A DNA stretch of 64,000 nucleotides from Clostridiaceae bacterium. Lineage in GTDB: Bacteria; Bacillota; Clostridia; Tissierellales; Sporanaerobacteraceae. The stretch covers positions 1-64,000 of the forward strand of contig JAHXQP010000020.1 of assembly GCA_019391515.1 (NCBI GenBank). The letters run 5' to 3'. Shown here piece by piece: positions 17,596 through 26,687 of the stretch. The notes below the pieces were generated by a model. The model was not told where the DNA came from and made no database searches. It worked only from the letters and a program-made list of their open reading frames with translations. Each line of letters starts with the position of its first letter. The first letter of the stretch is position 1. A program made the position numbers and the translations under genes.

Positions 17596-20500
17596 ATGAC
17601 AAGAAGAATGAAAACTATGGATGGAAATGAAGCGGCTGCTTATATTTCCTATGCTTTCACAGAATTGGCAGCAATTTATCCTATTACTCCTTCTTCACCA
17701 ATGGCTGAATTAGTTGATCTATGGTCTAGCCAAGGGAAGAAAAATATATTTGATCAAAGGGTTAAAGTAGTAGAGATGCAATCAGAGGCAGGTGCAGCAG
17801 GAACGGTTCACGGTTCACTGCAAGGAGGAGCCCTAACAACTACTTATACAGCTTCACAAGGGTTACTTCTTATGATTCCAAATATGTATAAAATGGCAGG
17901 AGAACTCCTTCCAGGAGTATTCCATGTAAGTGCTAGAGCAATAGCTACCCATGCACTAAGTATTTTTGGAGACCATCAAGATGTAATGGCTACTAGACAA
18001 ACTGGATTTGCCCTATTATGTTCTAGTAGTGTTCAGGAAGTTATGGATCTGTCAGGTGTAGCCCATTTAAGCGCAATAGGTGGGAGAGTTCCTTTTTTAC
18101 ATTTCTTTGATGGTTTTAGAACTAGTCATGAGATACAAAAGGTTGAAGTTATAGAATATAATGAATTGGAAAAGTTAGTAGATTATAAAGCTATAGAAGA
18201 ATTTAAAAATAGATCTTTAAATCCAGAGAGACCTGTAGTTAGAGGAACAGCACAAAACCCAGATATATATTTCCAAGGTAGGGAGATTTCTAATCCATAC
18301 TATGAAAAATTACCAGGAATAGTAGAAAACTATATGAATAAGATAAATGATATTACAGGAAGAGATTATAAGCTATTTAATTATTATGGTCATCCAGAAG
18401 CTGATAGGCTCATAGTAGCTATGGGTTCTGTTTGTGAAACCATAGAAGAAACAATAGACTACCTGATTGAAAAAGGAGAAAAGGTAGGTCTCATAAAAGT
18501 TAGATTATATAGGCCGTTTTCAGTAAAACATTTCAAAGATGTTTTACCAGAAACAGTAAAAAGCATAGCAGTACTAGATAGAACAAAAGAGCCAGGGGCT
18601 TTAGGAGAACCGCTATACTTAGATGTAAGATCTGCTTTTTATAATTCAGATATAAAGCCTATAGTAGTAGGCGGTAGGTATGGACTTGGTTCAAAGGATA
18701 CTGTACCAGCAGATATAATAGCTGTATATGAGAATTTAAAAAAGGATGCTCCAAAAGATCGATTTACTATATGTATAGATGACGATGTATCCCATACCTC
18801 ATTAGAAGTGAAGGATTTTGTTGACACATCTCCAAAGGATACTATCAAATGTAAATTCTGGGGACTTGGATCTGATGGAACTGTAGGAGCAAATAAAATG
18901 GCAATAAAAATAATAGGGGACAATACATCATTATATGCTCAAGGATATTTTTCTTATGATAGCAAAAAATCAGGAGGAACAACTGTATCCCATCTGCGAT
19001 TTGGAAAAACTCCAATAAAATCTACTTATTCAGTCCATGAAGCTGATTTTATTTCTTGTCACAATAAATCCTATATATATCATTACGATATTTTAAAAGG
19101 ATTAAAAGATGGAGGAACTTTTGTTTTAAATTGTCCATGGGAAGAATACGAGTTAGATGAAAAACTTCCTAACTATGTAAAAAAATATTTAAAGGATCAT
19201 AATATAAATTTCTATATAATAGATGCAGAAAGTATTGCTCAAGAGATTGGATTAGGCACAAGGATAAATATGATAATGCAATCTGCCTTTTTTAAATTAG
19301 CAAATGTAATTCCAATAGAAGAAGCAGTAAAATATTTGAAAGAGTTTATAGAGAAAACCTATGGTAAAAAGGGAGAAAAAATAGTAGAAATGAATAATAA
19401 GGCAGTGGATGAAGGGGTAAATGGTGTTGTCAAAGTAAATATACCAAAAAGTTGGGGAAAGATAGATGTACAAGAGGAAAAGGAAGAAATAAAAGATGAA
19501 CCAGATTTTGTAAAGAGGATTCAAAGACCCATGGCGAAATTAGAAGGAGATAATCTACCAGTAAGTGCGTTTAAATATATGGAAGATGGAACTTTTCCAA
19601 TGGGAACTACTGCTTATGAAAAGAGAGGTATAGCAGTACTTATTCCTCAATGGCAAACAGATAAGTGTATTCAGTGCAACCAATGTTCATTTGTTTGTCC
19701 CCATGCAGTTATAAGACCCTTTCTATTAGATGAAGAAGAGGTGAAAAATAAACCTGAGACTTTTGAAACGAAAAAAGCTGTTGGAAAGGGATTGGAAGGA
19801 TTAGAATATAGAATACAAGTAAGTCCTCTTGATTGTACAGGATGTGGAAATTGTGCAGATATTTGTCCAGCACCAGGAAAAGCATTAGTAATGGTAAAGG
19901 CAGAAAAAGAAATTGAAAGACAGGTTGATAATTGGGAATATGCAGCCAATAATATTTCATATAAAGATAATCTAATGAGCAAGACTATGTTGAAGGGAAG
20001 TCAATTTTCCAAACCATTACTTGAATTTCATGGAGCTTGTGCAGGATGTGGAGAGACTGCTTATTTAAAGCTAGTAACTCAACTCTTTGGAGATAGAATG
20101 ATGATAGCTAATGCTACTGGTTGCTCATCTATTTGGGGAGCTAGTGCTCCATCTATTCCTTATACAACTACTAAAGATGGTAGAGGTCCAAGTTGGGCAA
20201 ATTCATTATTTGAAGATAATGCAGAATTTGGGCTAGGAATGTATCTAGCTGTAAAGCAGACAAGGGAAAAACTTGCAAGTCTAATGGAAAAAGGTATAGA
20301 AGAAAATATTAGCAATGAATGTACAAATATATTTAAAGAATGGTTAAATTATATGGATGATAGTGAAAAATCAAAAGAAGTATCTAATAAACTATTAAAG
20401 ATTATTAGTAAACATGAGTATAATGGAAACTCAACTATTAAAAAAATACTTAAATTAAAAGATTTTCTGGCGAAAAAGTCACAATGGATAGTTGGAGGAG

Positions 20501-21123
20501 ATGGTTGGGCATATGATATAGGATATGGAGGACTTGACCATGTAATTGCTACAGGAGAAGATGTAAATATTTTAGTATTTGATACGGAAGTGTATTCAAA
20601 TACTGGAGGTCAGGCATCGAAATCTACACCTACAGCCTCAGCAGCTAAATTTGCTGCTTCAGGAAAAGTAACGAAGAAAAAAGATTTAGGAAGAATGGCT
20701 ATGACTTATGGCTATGTATATGTGGCACAAGTGTCATTAGGAGCAAATATGAATCAAACCCTTAAAGCTATAAATGAGGCAGAGAGCTACAAAGGTCCTT
20801 CACTTATAATATGTTATGCTCCTTGTGTTGCTCATGGTATTAAGGTAGGTATGGGAAAAACTGTAGAGGAGGAGAAAAAAGCTGTAGAATCAGGTTATTG
20901 GCATCTTTATAGATATGATCCAAGATTAAAGGAAGAAGGGAAGAATCCATTTATATTAGATTCTAAAAAGCCAGAAAAACCTTTTAAAGATTTTATACTA
21001 GGAGAAGTAAGATACTCTCAAATAGAAAAAACATTTCCTGATTTAGCAGAAGAATTGTACGAAAAAGCTGAAAAAGATGCTTCTGAAAGATATGAAGTAT
21101 ATAAAAAGCTTTCAGAAAAATAA
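17596..21123 (+). CDS. nifJ: pyruvate:ferredoxin (flavodoxin) oxidoreductase, single-chain
   Basis: 1175 residues, the usual size of the homodimeric clostridial enzyme, which oxidises pyruvate with CoA to acetyl-CoA and CO2 and reduces ferredoxin. Domains run in the standard order: pyrimidine-binding domain with YPITPSSPMAE, the transketolase C-like domain, the EKR linker, two [4Fe-4S] sites CIQCNQCSFVCPH (about 690) and CTGCGNCADICP (about 746), then the TPP domain with CAGCGETAY (about 814), GDGWAYDIGYGGLDHV (about 968) and EVYSNTGGQASKSTPT. All cluster Cys are present. It is the central oxidoreductase of an amino-acid or sugar fermenting anaerobe. Confidence 0.97.
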   Translation: MTRRMKTMDGNEAAAYISYAFTELAAIYPITPSSPMAELVDLWSSQGKKNIFDQRVKVVEMQSEAGAAGTVHGSLQGGALTTTYTASQGLLLMIPNMYKMAGELLPGVFHVSARAIATHALSIFGDHQDVMATRQTGFALLCSSSVQEVMDLSGVAHLSAIGGRVPFLHFFDGFRTSHEIQKVEVIEYNELEKLVDYKAIEEFKNRSLNPERPVVRGTAQNPDIYFQGREISNPYYEKLPGIVENYMNKINDITGRDYKLFNYYGHPEADRLIVAMGSVCETIEETIDYLIEKGEKVGLIKVRLYRPFSVKHFKDVLPETVKSIAVLDRTKEPGALGEPLYLDVRSAFYNSDIKPIVVGGRYGLGSKDTVPADIIAVYENLKKDAPKDRFTICIDDDVSHTSLEVKDFVDTSPKDTIKCKFWGLGSDGTVGANKMAIKIIGDNTSLYAQGYFSYDSKKSGGTTVSHLRFGKTPIKSTYSVHEADFISCHNKSYIYHYDILKGLKDGGTFVLNCPWEEYELDEKLPNYVKKYLKDHNINFYIIDAESIAQEIGLGTRINMIMQSAFFKLANVIPIEEAVKYLKEFIEKTYGKKGEKIVEMNNKAVDEGVNGVVKVNIPKSWGKIDVQEEKEEIKDEPDFVKRIQRPMAKLEGDNLPVSAFKYMEDGTFPMGTTAYEKRGIAVLIPQWQTDKCIQCNQCSFVCPHAVIRPFLLDEEEVKNKPETFETKKAVGKGLEGLEYRIQVSPLDCTGCGNCADICPAPGKALVMVKAEKEIERQVDNWEYAANNISYKDNLMSKTMLKGSQFSKPLLEFHGACAGCGETAYLKLVTQLFGDRMMIANATGCSSIWGASAPSIPYTTTKDGRGPSWANSLFEDNAEFGLGMYLAVKQTREKLASLMEKGIEENISNECTNIFKEWLNYMDDSEKSKEVSNKLLKIISKHEYNGNSTIKKILKLKDFLAKKSQWIVGGDGWAYDIGYGGLDHVIATGEDVNILVFDTEVYSNTGGQASKSTPTASAAKFAASGKVTKKKDLGRMAMTYGYVYVAQVSLGANMNQTLKAINEAESYKGPSLIICYAPCVAHGIKVGMGKTVEEEKKAVESGYWHLYRYDPRLKEEGKNPFILDSKKPEKPFKDFILGEVRYSQIEKTFPDLAEELYEKAEKDASERYEVYKKLSEK

Positions 21124-21155
21124 TAAGAGCAAGGATATCCTTGCTCTTATTTTAC
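21122..21155. terminator. bidirectional terminator between nifJ and the convergent small gene
   Basis: AATAAGAGCAAGG pairs with CCTTGCTCTTATT (21122-21151) around ATAT. T runs follow on the plus strand and A-rich sequence precedes, so it can serve both convergent genes. The stop of the minus-strand gene abuts it. Confidence 0.85.
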
Positions 21156-21349
21156 TTCTGATTTTGTTCAACCCATTCTTTTGCTCTTACTACTCCTTCT
21201 AGGGTAGGAATTGGTACTCTTGATTCTGGCTTTAGTCCCTTAATATCATAGTAAGCTGCTGTTTTTTGATTTTCTATAGGGATAGACATTTTCTTTTCTT
21301 TAAATCTATTAATATTGATATTTAAATTTTTATCATTATTTTTAGTCAT
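21152..21349 (-). CDS. small DUF3787-like protein, possibly spore-associated
   Basis: 65 residues from the ATG at 21349. A longer in-frame ATG at 21364 lies inside the ribosome binding site GAGGAGGG, so the internal start is preferred. The C-terminal half (TAAYYDIKGLKPESRV, then PIPTLEGVVRAKEWVEQNQK) matches my recollection of the clostridial DUF3787 family (PF12655), some members of which are described as spore surface proteins. There is no signal peptide or membrane segment. Function unknown. Confidence 0.75.
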   Translation of the reverse strand: MTKNNDKNLNININRFKEKKMSIPIENQKTAAYYDIKGLKPESRVPIPTLEGVVRAKEWVEQNQK

Positions 21350-21422
21350 TCTATCCCTCCTCATAGTATATTATCTGTAGATATTTAAAAAATAAACTAT
21401 AAGGTTTAAAACATATTTTATA

Positions 21423-22226
21423 TTAAAATCCAGGAATTACAGCTCCATTGTATTTTTCTTCAATAAATTTCTTTGTTTTTTCGCTTTGAAGAGCTTTTAT
21501 TAATTTTTGGAACTTTTCTTCTTTTTCTTCTCCAGCTCTTATAGCAATAATATTTGCATAAGGTGAATCTTTATCTTCTAGAATTAGAGCATCTTTTGTT
21601 GGAGTCAGACCTGCTTCAATAGCATAGTTTCCGTTGATTATAGCTCCATCTATATCTTTTAGTATTCTTGGTAGTTGAGCAGCTTCCATTGGTTTAAAAG
21701 AAAAGTTTTTAGGGTTTTCTTCTATATCTTTTTCTGTAGCTGCAAGACCAGCGTCTTTATTTAACTTAATCAATCCATGCTTTTCAAGAAGTAAAAGTGC
21801 TCTTCCGCCATTAGTAGGGTCATTAGGTATAGCTATAGTACCCCCTTCTTTAAAATCATCAATAGATTTATGATTAGAAGAATATAATCCTAAAGGTTCT
21901 ATATGAATTTTTCCAAGAGATACAATATCGATATTACGTTCTTTTTTAAAATCGTTCATATAAGGTTCATGTTGAAAGAAATTAGCATCGATTTCTTTGT
22001 CAACTAAAGATAGATTAGGTTTTACGTAGTCTGTAAACTCTATTATTTCTAAGTTTACCCCTTCTTTTTCAAGATCATCTTTAATATTTTCTACTATTTC
22101 TCTATGTGGTACAGGATTTACTCCTATTTTTATAGTATTTTCACCACCCTTTTCCTTACCACATCCAGTAAGTAATGAAAAACTAAGAACTAAAATTAAT
22201 AATAACAATAAAATATTTTTTTTCAA
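21423..22226 (-). CDS. metQ: methionine ABC transporter substrate-binding lipoprotein
   Basis: 267 residues. A lipoprotein signal is followed by the lipobox LLTGC (Cys at about 22). The NlpA/MetQ family is clear from IKIGVNPVPHREI, DANFFQHEPYMNDF, TIAIPNDPTNGGRALLLLE and GNYAIEAGL. It binds methionine outside the membrane and delivers it to MetI. It is last in the metN-metI-metQ operon, 14 bases after metI, under the SAM riboswitch upstream of metN. Confidence 0.95.
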   Translation of the reverse strand: MKKNILLLLLILVLSFSLLTGCGKEKGGENTIKIGVNPVPHREIVENIKDDLEKEGVNLEIIEFTDYVKPNLSLVDKEIDANFFQHEPYMNDFKKERNIDIVSLGKIHIEPLGLYSSNHKSIDDFKEGGTIAIPNDPTNGGRALLLLEKHGLIKLNKDAGLAATEKDIEENPKNFSFKPMEAAQLPRILKDIDGAIINGNYAIEAGLTPTKDALILEDKDSPYANIIAIRAGEEKEEKFQKLIKALQSEKTKKFIEEKYNGAVIPGF

Positions 22227-22240
22227 AATAAACTCCTCCT

Positions 22241-22882
22241 TTATTTTTTATCTATTGAAATAGCTATTTTATTTCCAAGGAATTGAATACCTTGAACTAA
22301 AATAATGATTATTATAACAGAAGCCACCATAATATTGGTTTCAAATCTATATAGTCCATACCTTATGGCTAAATCTCCTAATCCACCTCCACCTATTGCT
22401 CCTGCCATAGCTGAATATCCAATTAAGTTAATAATAGTTAGAGTAATTCCCATAACTAAGGAAGGCATAGCTTCTGGAATAAGCACTTTAAAAACTATTT
22501 GAGAAACTGTAGCTCCCATAGATAGACTGGCTTCAATTACTCCTCTATCTACTTCTTTTAAGGCACTTTCAATAACCCTAGCTACAAAAGGTGCTGCGGC
22601 AATTGAAAGAGGTACAATAGTTGCAGTAGTTCCAATAGTACTTCCTACAATTATTCTAGATAGTGGAAATACCAATATCATTAAGATAATAAATGGGAAA
22701 GAACGAAGAATATTTATTATTCCACTAAGTATTTGATTTAATAAGGGCTTCTCCCATATTCCACCTTTTTCTGTTATAATCAATAATATTCCTAATGGAA
22801 ATCCTATAATTAAAGAAAATATAGTAGAAAAAAACACCATATATAATGTTTCAAGTAGTGAGGTAATTAAAAGTTCTAACAT
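22241..22882 (-). CDS. metI: methionine ABC transporter permease
   Basis: 213 residues with about five hydrophobic segments. The permease coupling motif reads EASLSMGATVSQIVFKVLIP, followed by AMPSLVMGITLTIINLIGYS and GGGGLGDLAIRYG, all typical of MetI. It forms the membrane channel of the D/L-methionine importer. Start and end overlap or closely abut the neighbours (the ATG shares a base with the metN stop), so translation is coupled. Confidence 0.95.
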   Translation of the reverse strand: MLELLITSLLETLYMVFFSTIFSLIIGFPLGILLIITEKGGIWEKPLLNQILSGIINILRSFPFIILMILVFPLSRIIVGSTIGTTATIVPLSIAAAPFVARVIESALKEVDRGVIEASLSMGATVSQIVFKVLIPEAMPSLVMGITLTIINLIGYSAMAGAIGGGGLGDLAIRYGLYRFETNIMVASVIIIIILVQGIQFLGNKIAISIDKK

Positions 22883-23886
22883 TAGATTACCTCCAGTCTT
22901 ATGTTTTCTTTTCTAAGCCAATCTATAGCTTTTTCAATTTCCTTATCTTCACCTGAAATTTCTAGTACTAGATTTCCTATACTTGTACTTATCAATTCAT
23001 TAATATTTCCTGAAAGAATGTTTACGTCTATATCAAATTGTTTTATCATTTTAGAAACAATAGGTTTTTTGGCGTTTTCTCCAACGAAACTAAGTCTTAA
23101 AATTTTATTTCCAGGTTTTCTTGTATAATTTATTTCTTCTTGAGAATTTATTTTTAAAGTAGAAATAAATTCCGTAGCAGTCTTAGTTTTGGGATTAGCG
23201 AAAATTTCCTCTACTGTATTAAGTTCAATTATTTCTCCATCTTCAATAATAGCGACCCTATCACAAATATCTTTTATAACTTCCATTTGATGAGTTATAA
23301 GTACAATAGTTAAGCCAAGCTCTTTCCTAATTTTATTTAATAATTCTAATATAGACTTAGTAGTTTTTGGATCTAATGCAGAAGTTCCTTCATCACTTAA
23401 GAGTATCTTTGGATTATTAGATAATGCTCTAGCAATAGCCACTCTTTGTTTTTGTCCCCCACTTAATTGGGAAGGATATGCAAATTTTTTATCTTTAAGG
23501 TCAACATATTCTAAAAGAGTGTTAATCCTTTTATCTATTTCATCTTTTTTTAATCCTTCTAATTCTAAAGGAAAAGCAATATTTTGATAAACATTTTTTG
23601 AAGATAGAAGGTTGAAATGCTGAAAAATCATCCCTATATCTTTTCTTGTTTTCCTTAAATCTGTATTATCTAGATTAGTGATTTCTTTTTCATCGATAAA
23701 GATTTTTCCATTAGTAGGCTCTTCAAGTCTATTTAAACATCTAATTAGTGTGGATTTTCCAGCACCACTTAAGCCAATTATTCCAAATATTTCTCCTTTC
23801 TTAATTTCAATATTAATGTTCTTTAAAGCATAGATTTCCTTATTATTATTTTTATATGTTTTAGACAGTTCTTCTACTTTTATCAA
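22882..23886 (-). CDS. metN: methionine ABC transporter ATP-binding protein
   Basis: 334 residues. The ATPase domain shows Walker A GLSGAGKST, signature LSGGQKQRVAIARAL and Walker B ILLSDEGTSALDP; the catalytic-Glu position is DEGTS, a known MetN variant. The last 80 or so residues form the NIL domain, which binds methionine and inhibits transport when the cell is replete. The start follows GGGGTGAG. First gene of the operon; the SAM riboswitch lies 80-215 bases upstream. Confidence 0.95.
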   Translation of the reverse strand: MIKVEELSKTYKNNNKEIYALKNINIEIKKGEIFGIIGLSGAGKSTLIRCLNRLEEPTNGKIFIDEKEITNLDNTDLRKTRKDIGMIFQHFNLLSSKNVYQNIAFPLELEGLKKDEIDKRINTLLEYVDLKDKKFAYPSQLSGGQKQRVAIARALSNNPKILLSDEGTSALDPKTTKSILELLNKIRKELGLTIVLITHQMEVIKDICDRVAIIEDGEIIELNTVEEIFANPKTKTATEFISTLKINSQEEINYTRKPGNKILRLSFVGENAKKPIVSKMIKQFDIDVNILSGNINELISTSIGNLVLEISGEDKEIEKAIDWLRKENIRLEVI

Positions 23887-23966
23887 TAAAACTCACCCCT
23901 TTAATTAATTGCCACACTAAACTATTTTATATATAAAAAGCCTTTTTACTCAGGTTTTTATGCAAT

Positions 23967-23993
23967 AAAAAAACCTCTTCAAGAAGAAAGAGG
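23967..23993 (-). terminator. terminator (expression platform) of the SAM riboswitch
   Basis: Read on the minus strand, CCTCTTT and a complementary AAGAGG arm (23974-23993) form a hairpin followed by seven T. It sits just downstream of the aptamer and about 80 bases before metN. Confidence 0.85.
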
Positions 23994-24002
23994 CAAAATC
24001 CT

Positions 24003-24102
24003 CTCTCATCTTCCGGTTAATACCGCAGGAATTAGCACCTTGCAAACTAATGCAGGCTGCCGGGCTTCATCGGGCCAGTCCCTCCACCACTCTAGATAAG
24101 AG
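24003..24102 (-). promoter_or_regulatory. SAM-I (S-box) riboswitch aptamer
   Basis: On the minus strand the sequence has the S-box hallmarks in order: CTCTTATC (P1), AGAGTGGTGGAGGGA, CTGGCCCGATGAAGCCCGGC, a P3 arm with GCAAGGTGCTAATTCC, then the closing GATGAGAG. P1 pairs 24095-24102 with 24003-24010. Binding SAM should favour the terminator at 23967-23993 and shut off metNIQ. Confidence 0.96.
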
Positions 24103-24150
24103 TTTATCATTATTTTCATATATTCATTTTCAAATCTAACTTTAGATTAC

Positions 24151-24179
24151 ATTTTATTATTAAACTTATATTTTGTCAA
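24151..24179 (-). promoter_or_regulatory. promoter of the metNIQ operon
   Basis: On the minus strand, TTGACA (24179-24174), a 17-base spacer and TAAAAT (24156-24151). The expected transcript start is about 40 bases before the S-box. Confidence 0.75.
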
Positions 24180-24197
24180 GGAAATATGGATATTATA

Positions 24198-24470
24198 TTA
24201 TTTTATATTGTTATATCTAGATTCTAATAATTCATATATTTCTTCAGGAGTTCGCCCTTTAGCTTCAATTACTGGTACCTGTGGATTTTCATAAGTTGTT
24301 CCATTAGTACTTAAAACATCTATTCCAGAAACAATTACTGCACTATATTCATTAGAATTTATTTTATCTAAATTTTTATTTTGATGAAGTGTATAAACAT
24401 CATATCCAGAATCCTTTAAAAAGTCTATAAAAGGAGTTAAATTGTTTTCAACAACTACTTTTTTATTCAA
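24198..24470 (-). CDS. YkuS family protein (UPF0180)
   Basis: 90 residues, soluble. The start VVVENNLTPFIDFLKDSGYD, the block NKNLDKINSNEYSAVIVSGID and the ending EAKGRTPEEIYELLE match the UPF0180/YkuS family of Firmicutes as I know it. The function of the family is unknown. It is monocistronic on the minus strand between the S-box promoter and the CotF-like genes. Confidence 0.85.
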   Translation of the reverse strand: MNKKVVVENNLTPFIDFLKDSGYDVYTLHQNKNLDKINSNEYSAVIVSGIDVLSTNGTTYENPQVPVIEAKGRTPEEIYELLESRYNNIK

Positions 24471-24609
24471 ATTATGACCTCCACTGAAATTATTATTTCC
24501 ACTTTTCTATTTTAATATTTAAGTTCTTTTTTACCATGAATAAATCTACACATATCAAGCCAAAATATTAAAGGCTGAAAAAATATAAAGAAAAGAAAGG
24601 AGAAATCTT

Positions 24610-24816
24610 ATGGCTTTAAAAAACACTTTGAATTTAGGTAATATAAATCAACAAGAACTTCAAAGTATAAGGGAAATTGCTAGTAGTCATCAAATGATGG
24701 CTACAAAGTTTGATTTTTATTCTAATCAATGTCAAGATCAACAGTTAAAACAATTATTTAAACAATCAGGCCAAGATGCTCAAACTACTGCTACAAATTT
24801 AACGAATTCATTATAA
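24610..24816 (+). CDS. CotF-like small spore coat protein
   Basis: 68 residues, polar, Gln-rich and predicted helical: IREIASSHQMMATKFDFYSN then CQDQQLKQLFKQSGQDAQ. This resembles the N-terminal half of CotF-family coat proteins. It is 16 bases upstream of another CotF-like gene and shares a ferritin-like helical look, as in other clostridia where two short proteins replace one longer one. Ribosome binding site AAAGGAGAA. Probably expressed in the mother cell late in sporulation (family knowledge). Confidence 0.78.
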   Translation: MALKNTLNLGNINQQELQSIREIASSHQMMATKFDFYSNQCQDQQLKQLFKQSGQDAQTTATNLTNSL

Positions 24817-24832
24817 ATATAGGAGGTATATT

Positions 24833-25096
24833 ATGCAAGAAAAAGATATGGTAGCCGATATATTATCTGGTACAAAGGCAAGTATAGATAGTTATTCAAA
24901 AGCTATAACAGAATGTGCTAACCAACAACTTAGAAGCACATTACAACAACTTAGAAATGAAGCAGAACAATTTCAATATCAATTATTCCAAATAGCAGAA
25001 CAAAAAGGTTATTATACTCCAGCACCAACAGCAGATCAACAATCTATTCAAGAAGTTAAAAATGGACTAAGTGGTGGAACTACAGGAATGAAATAG
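24833..25096 (+). CDS. CotF-family spore coat protein
   Basis: 87 residues. EKDMVADILSGTKASIDSYS, ITECANQQLRSTLQQLRNEA and FQIAEQKGYYTPA are typical CotF (PF07875) sequence: two helices and a Tyr-containing tail. The ATG follows AGGAGGT. It forms an operon with the preceding coat gene and ends at a terminator. It likely localises to the spore coat. Confidence 0.88.
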   Translation: MQEKDMVADILSGTKASIDSYSKAITECANQQLRSTLQQLRNEAEQFQYQLFQIAEQKGYYTPAPTADQQSIQEVKNGLSGGTTGMK

Positions 25097-25097
25097 T

Positions 25098-25126
25098 TAA
25101 AAGGACTCCAAATGGAGTCCTTTTAA
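25098..25126 (+). terminator. intrinsic terminator of the CotF-like operon
   Basis: AAAAGGACTCC pairs with GGAGTCCTTTT (about 25099-25124) around AAAT; the T run is part of the stem. Confidence 0.8.
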
Positions 25127-25138
25127 AATTAAAAATTA

Positions 25139-25167
25139 TTGACAAAAAACTTTAAATATGATATTGT
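25139..25167 (+). promoter_or_regulatory. promoter of the pyr operon
   Basis: TTGACA (25139-25144), exactly 17 bases, then TATTGT (25162-25167). It is followed by the PyrR-type leader. Confidence 0.75.
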
Positions 25168-25185
25168 AAATAAAAATAAATAGGG

Positions 25186-25216
25186 CCTTTAAACTGATCC
25201 TGTGAGATCGGAAAGG
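25186..25216 (+). promoter_or_regulatory. PyrR binding loop / anti-antiterminator of the pyr leader
   Basis: CCTTT...AAAGG (25186-25190 with 25212-25216) encloses GATCCTGTGAGATC, close to the PyrR consensus ARUCCNGNGAGGYU. The 3' part AAAGGGAAG (25212-25220) can instead pair with CTTCCTTT (25248-25255) of the terminator to give an antiterminator. UMP-bound PyrR is expected to hold this loop and so allow termination. No pyrR gene lies in the window. Confidence 0.8.
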
Positions 25217-25246
25217 GAAGCGTAAAATAGCCTTGCTATATCTATG

Positions 25247-25270
25247 CCTTCCTTTAAGGAAGGTTTTTTT
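25247..25270 (+). terminator. attenuator terminator of the pyr leader
   Basis: CCTTCC (25247-25252) pairs with GGAAGG (25258-25263), followed by seven T. It lies about 60 bases before pyrB. Confidence 0.9.
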
Positions 25271-25288
25271 ATGCTCTTTGGCCCGTTT

Positions 25289-25320
25289 CTTTTAAATTAG
25301 TCCAGAGAGGCTAAAAAAGG
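25289..25320 (+). promoter_or_regulatory. second PyrR binding loop overlapping the pyrB ribosome binding site region
   Basis: AGTCCAGAGAGGCT (25299-25312) is a perfect match to the PyrR consensus and lies in a CTTTT...AAAAAGG stem. The stem ends where the pyrB ribosome binding site AAGGAGGG (25318-25325) begins. No terminator lies between it and pyrB, so control of translation is possible. Confidence 0.75.
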
Positions 25321-25330
25321 AGGGAATAAA

Positions 25331-26254
25331 ATGTTAAAAGGTAGACATTTAATTGGTTCAGAAGATTTTACAATAAGGGAATTAGAAGAAATATTTAAAT
25401 TAGCAGATGAGATAATAGAAGATCAAGATAGTTTTTTAGATTCTTGTCATGGAAAGATATTAGGAACTCTTTTTTATGAACCTAGTACTAGAACTAGATT
25501 GAGTTTTGAATCTGCTATGTTAAGGCTTGGAGGTAATGTAATTGGTTTTTCAGAAGCAGCTTCAAGTTCTGTAAAGAAAGGTGAAAGTATTCCAGATACA
25601 GTAAGAACTGTAGGTTCTTATGCAGATATTATAGCTATGAGACATCCAAAAGAAGGAGCACCTAGATTGGCTTCTTTTTATTCACCAGTCCCTATCATAA
25701 ATGCTGGAGATGGTGGACATCAACATCCAACTCAAACACTTACCGATCTTTTAACTATTAGAAATACAAAAGGTCAATTTTCAAATTTAACCATTGGACT
25801 TTGTGGAGATTTGAAATTTGGAAGGACTGTCCATTCACTTATAAAAGCTCTTTCAAAATATGAAAATAATTCATTTGTATTGATTTCTCCTCAAGAATTA
25901 AAAATACCCGATTATATAAAAAGTGACGTATTAGATAAAAACAATATAAAATATATTGAAGTTGAACGATTGGAAGATGTTATGTCTAGTTTAGATATAT
26001 TGTATATGACTAGGGTTCAAAAAGAACGTTTTTTCAATGAGGCAGATTATATAAGACTTAAAGATAGTTATATACTAGATTCTAAAAAAATGGATTTAGC
26101 AAGAAAGGATTTAATAGTATTGCATCCACTGCCAAGAGTTAATGAAATTAGTTATGAAGTAGATACTGATCCAAGGGCTTGTTATTTTCAACAGGTTAAT
26201 TTTGGCATGTACGTAAGAATGGCTTTAATGCTAAAACTTTTGGGGGTGAGATAA
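25331..26254 (+). CDS. pyrB: aspartate carbamoyltransferase catalytic chain
   Basis: 307 residues. It joins carbamoyl phosphate and aspartate to carbamoylaspartate, the first committed pyrimidine step. Visible: the carbamoyl-phosphate motif [11 protein letters not shown] (about 56), the Ser/Lys loop SSSVKKGES (about 79), [18 protein letters not shown] (about 129) and HPLPRVNEI with the aspartate-binding Arg (about 265). It shares one base with the start of pyrI, so it forms the two-subunit enzyme of clostridia and enterics rather than the lone PyrB of Bacillus. Confidence 0.97.
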   Translation: MLKGRHLIGSEDFTIRELEEIFKLADEIIEDQDSFLDSCHGKILGTLFYEPSTRTRLSFESAMLRLGGNVIGFSEAASSSVKKGESIPDTVRTVGSYADIIAMRHPKEGAPRLASFYSPVPIINAGDGGHQHPTQTLTDLLTIRNTKGQFSNLTIGLCGDLKFGRTVHSLIKALSKYENNSFVLISPQELKIPDYIKSDVLDKNNIKYIEVERLEDVMSSLDILYMTRVQKERFFNEADYIRLKDSYILDSKKMDLARKDLIVLHPLPRVNEISYEVDTDPRACYFQQVNFGMYVRMALMLKLLGVR

Positions 26255-26685
26255 TGCTTTATATAGATAGTATTGTAAATGGTATAGTCATAGATCATAT
26301 AAAAGTAGGATATGGTTTTAAAATATTTAATTATCTAGGCTTAAATAATGTTGATTGTAGGGTTGCTTTAATTATGAATTCACCTAGTAAGAAGTGCGGA
26401 AAAAAGGACATGATAAAAATTGAAAATGTTATGGACTTAGATTTAACTATGTTGGGTTTTATAGATCCAAACATTACAGTTAATATAATTGAGAATGAAA
26501 AAATAAAAGAAAAAATCAGTCTTTCTCTGCCAGAAAAAATTGAAGGAGTAATAAAATGTAAAAATCCTAGATGTGTAACTTCTACAGAGCGAAATATAAA
26601 GCATATCTTTGTCCTTACAGATGAAGAAAAAGGGATATATAGATGCCAGTATTGTGATCATATTTATGATACTTGGGAGGAATAG
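26254..26685 (+). CDS. pyrI: aspartate carbamoyltransferase regulatory chain
   Basis: 143 residues. An N-terminal nucleotide-binding domain ([19 protein letters not shown]) is followed by the C-terminal zinc domain with C102, C107, C131 and C134 (CKNPRC and CQYC), which contacts PyrB. Its ATG overlaps the pyrB stop by one base (TAATG). It should give allosteric control by CTP and ATP. Confidence 0.96.
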   Translation: MLYIDSIVNGIVIDHIKVGYGFKIFNYLGLNNVDCRVALIMNSPSKKCGKKDMIKIENVMDLDLTMLGFIDPNITVNIIENEKIKEKISLSLPEKIEGVIKCKNPRCVTSTERNIKHIFVLTDEEKGIYRCQYCDHIYDTWEE

Positions 26686-26687
26686 AT

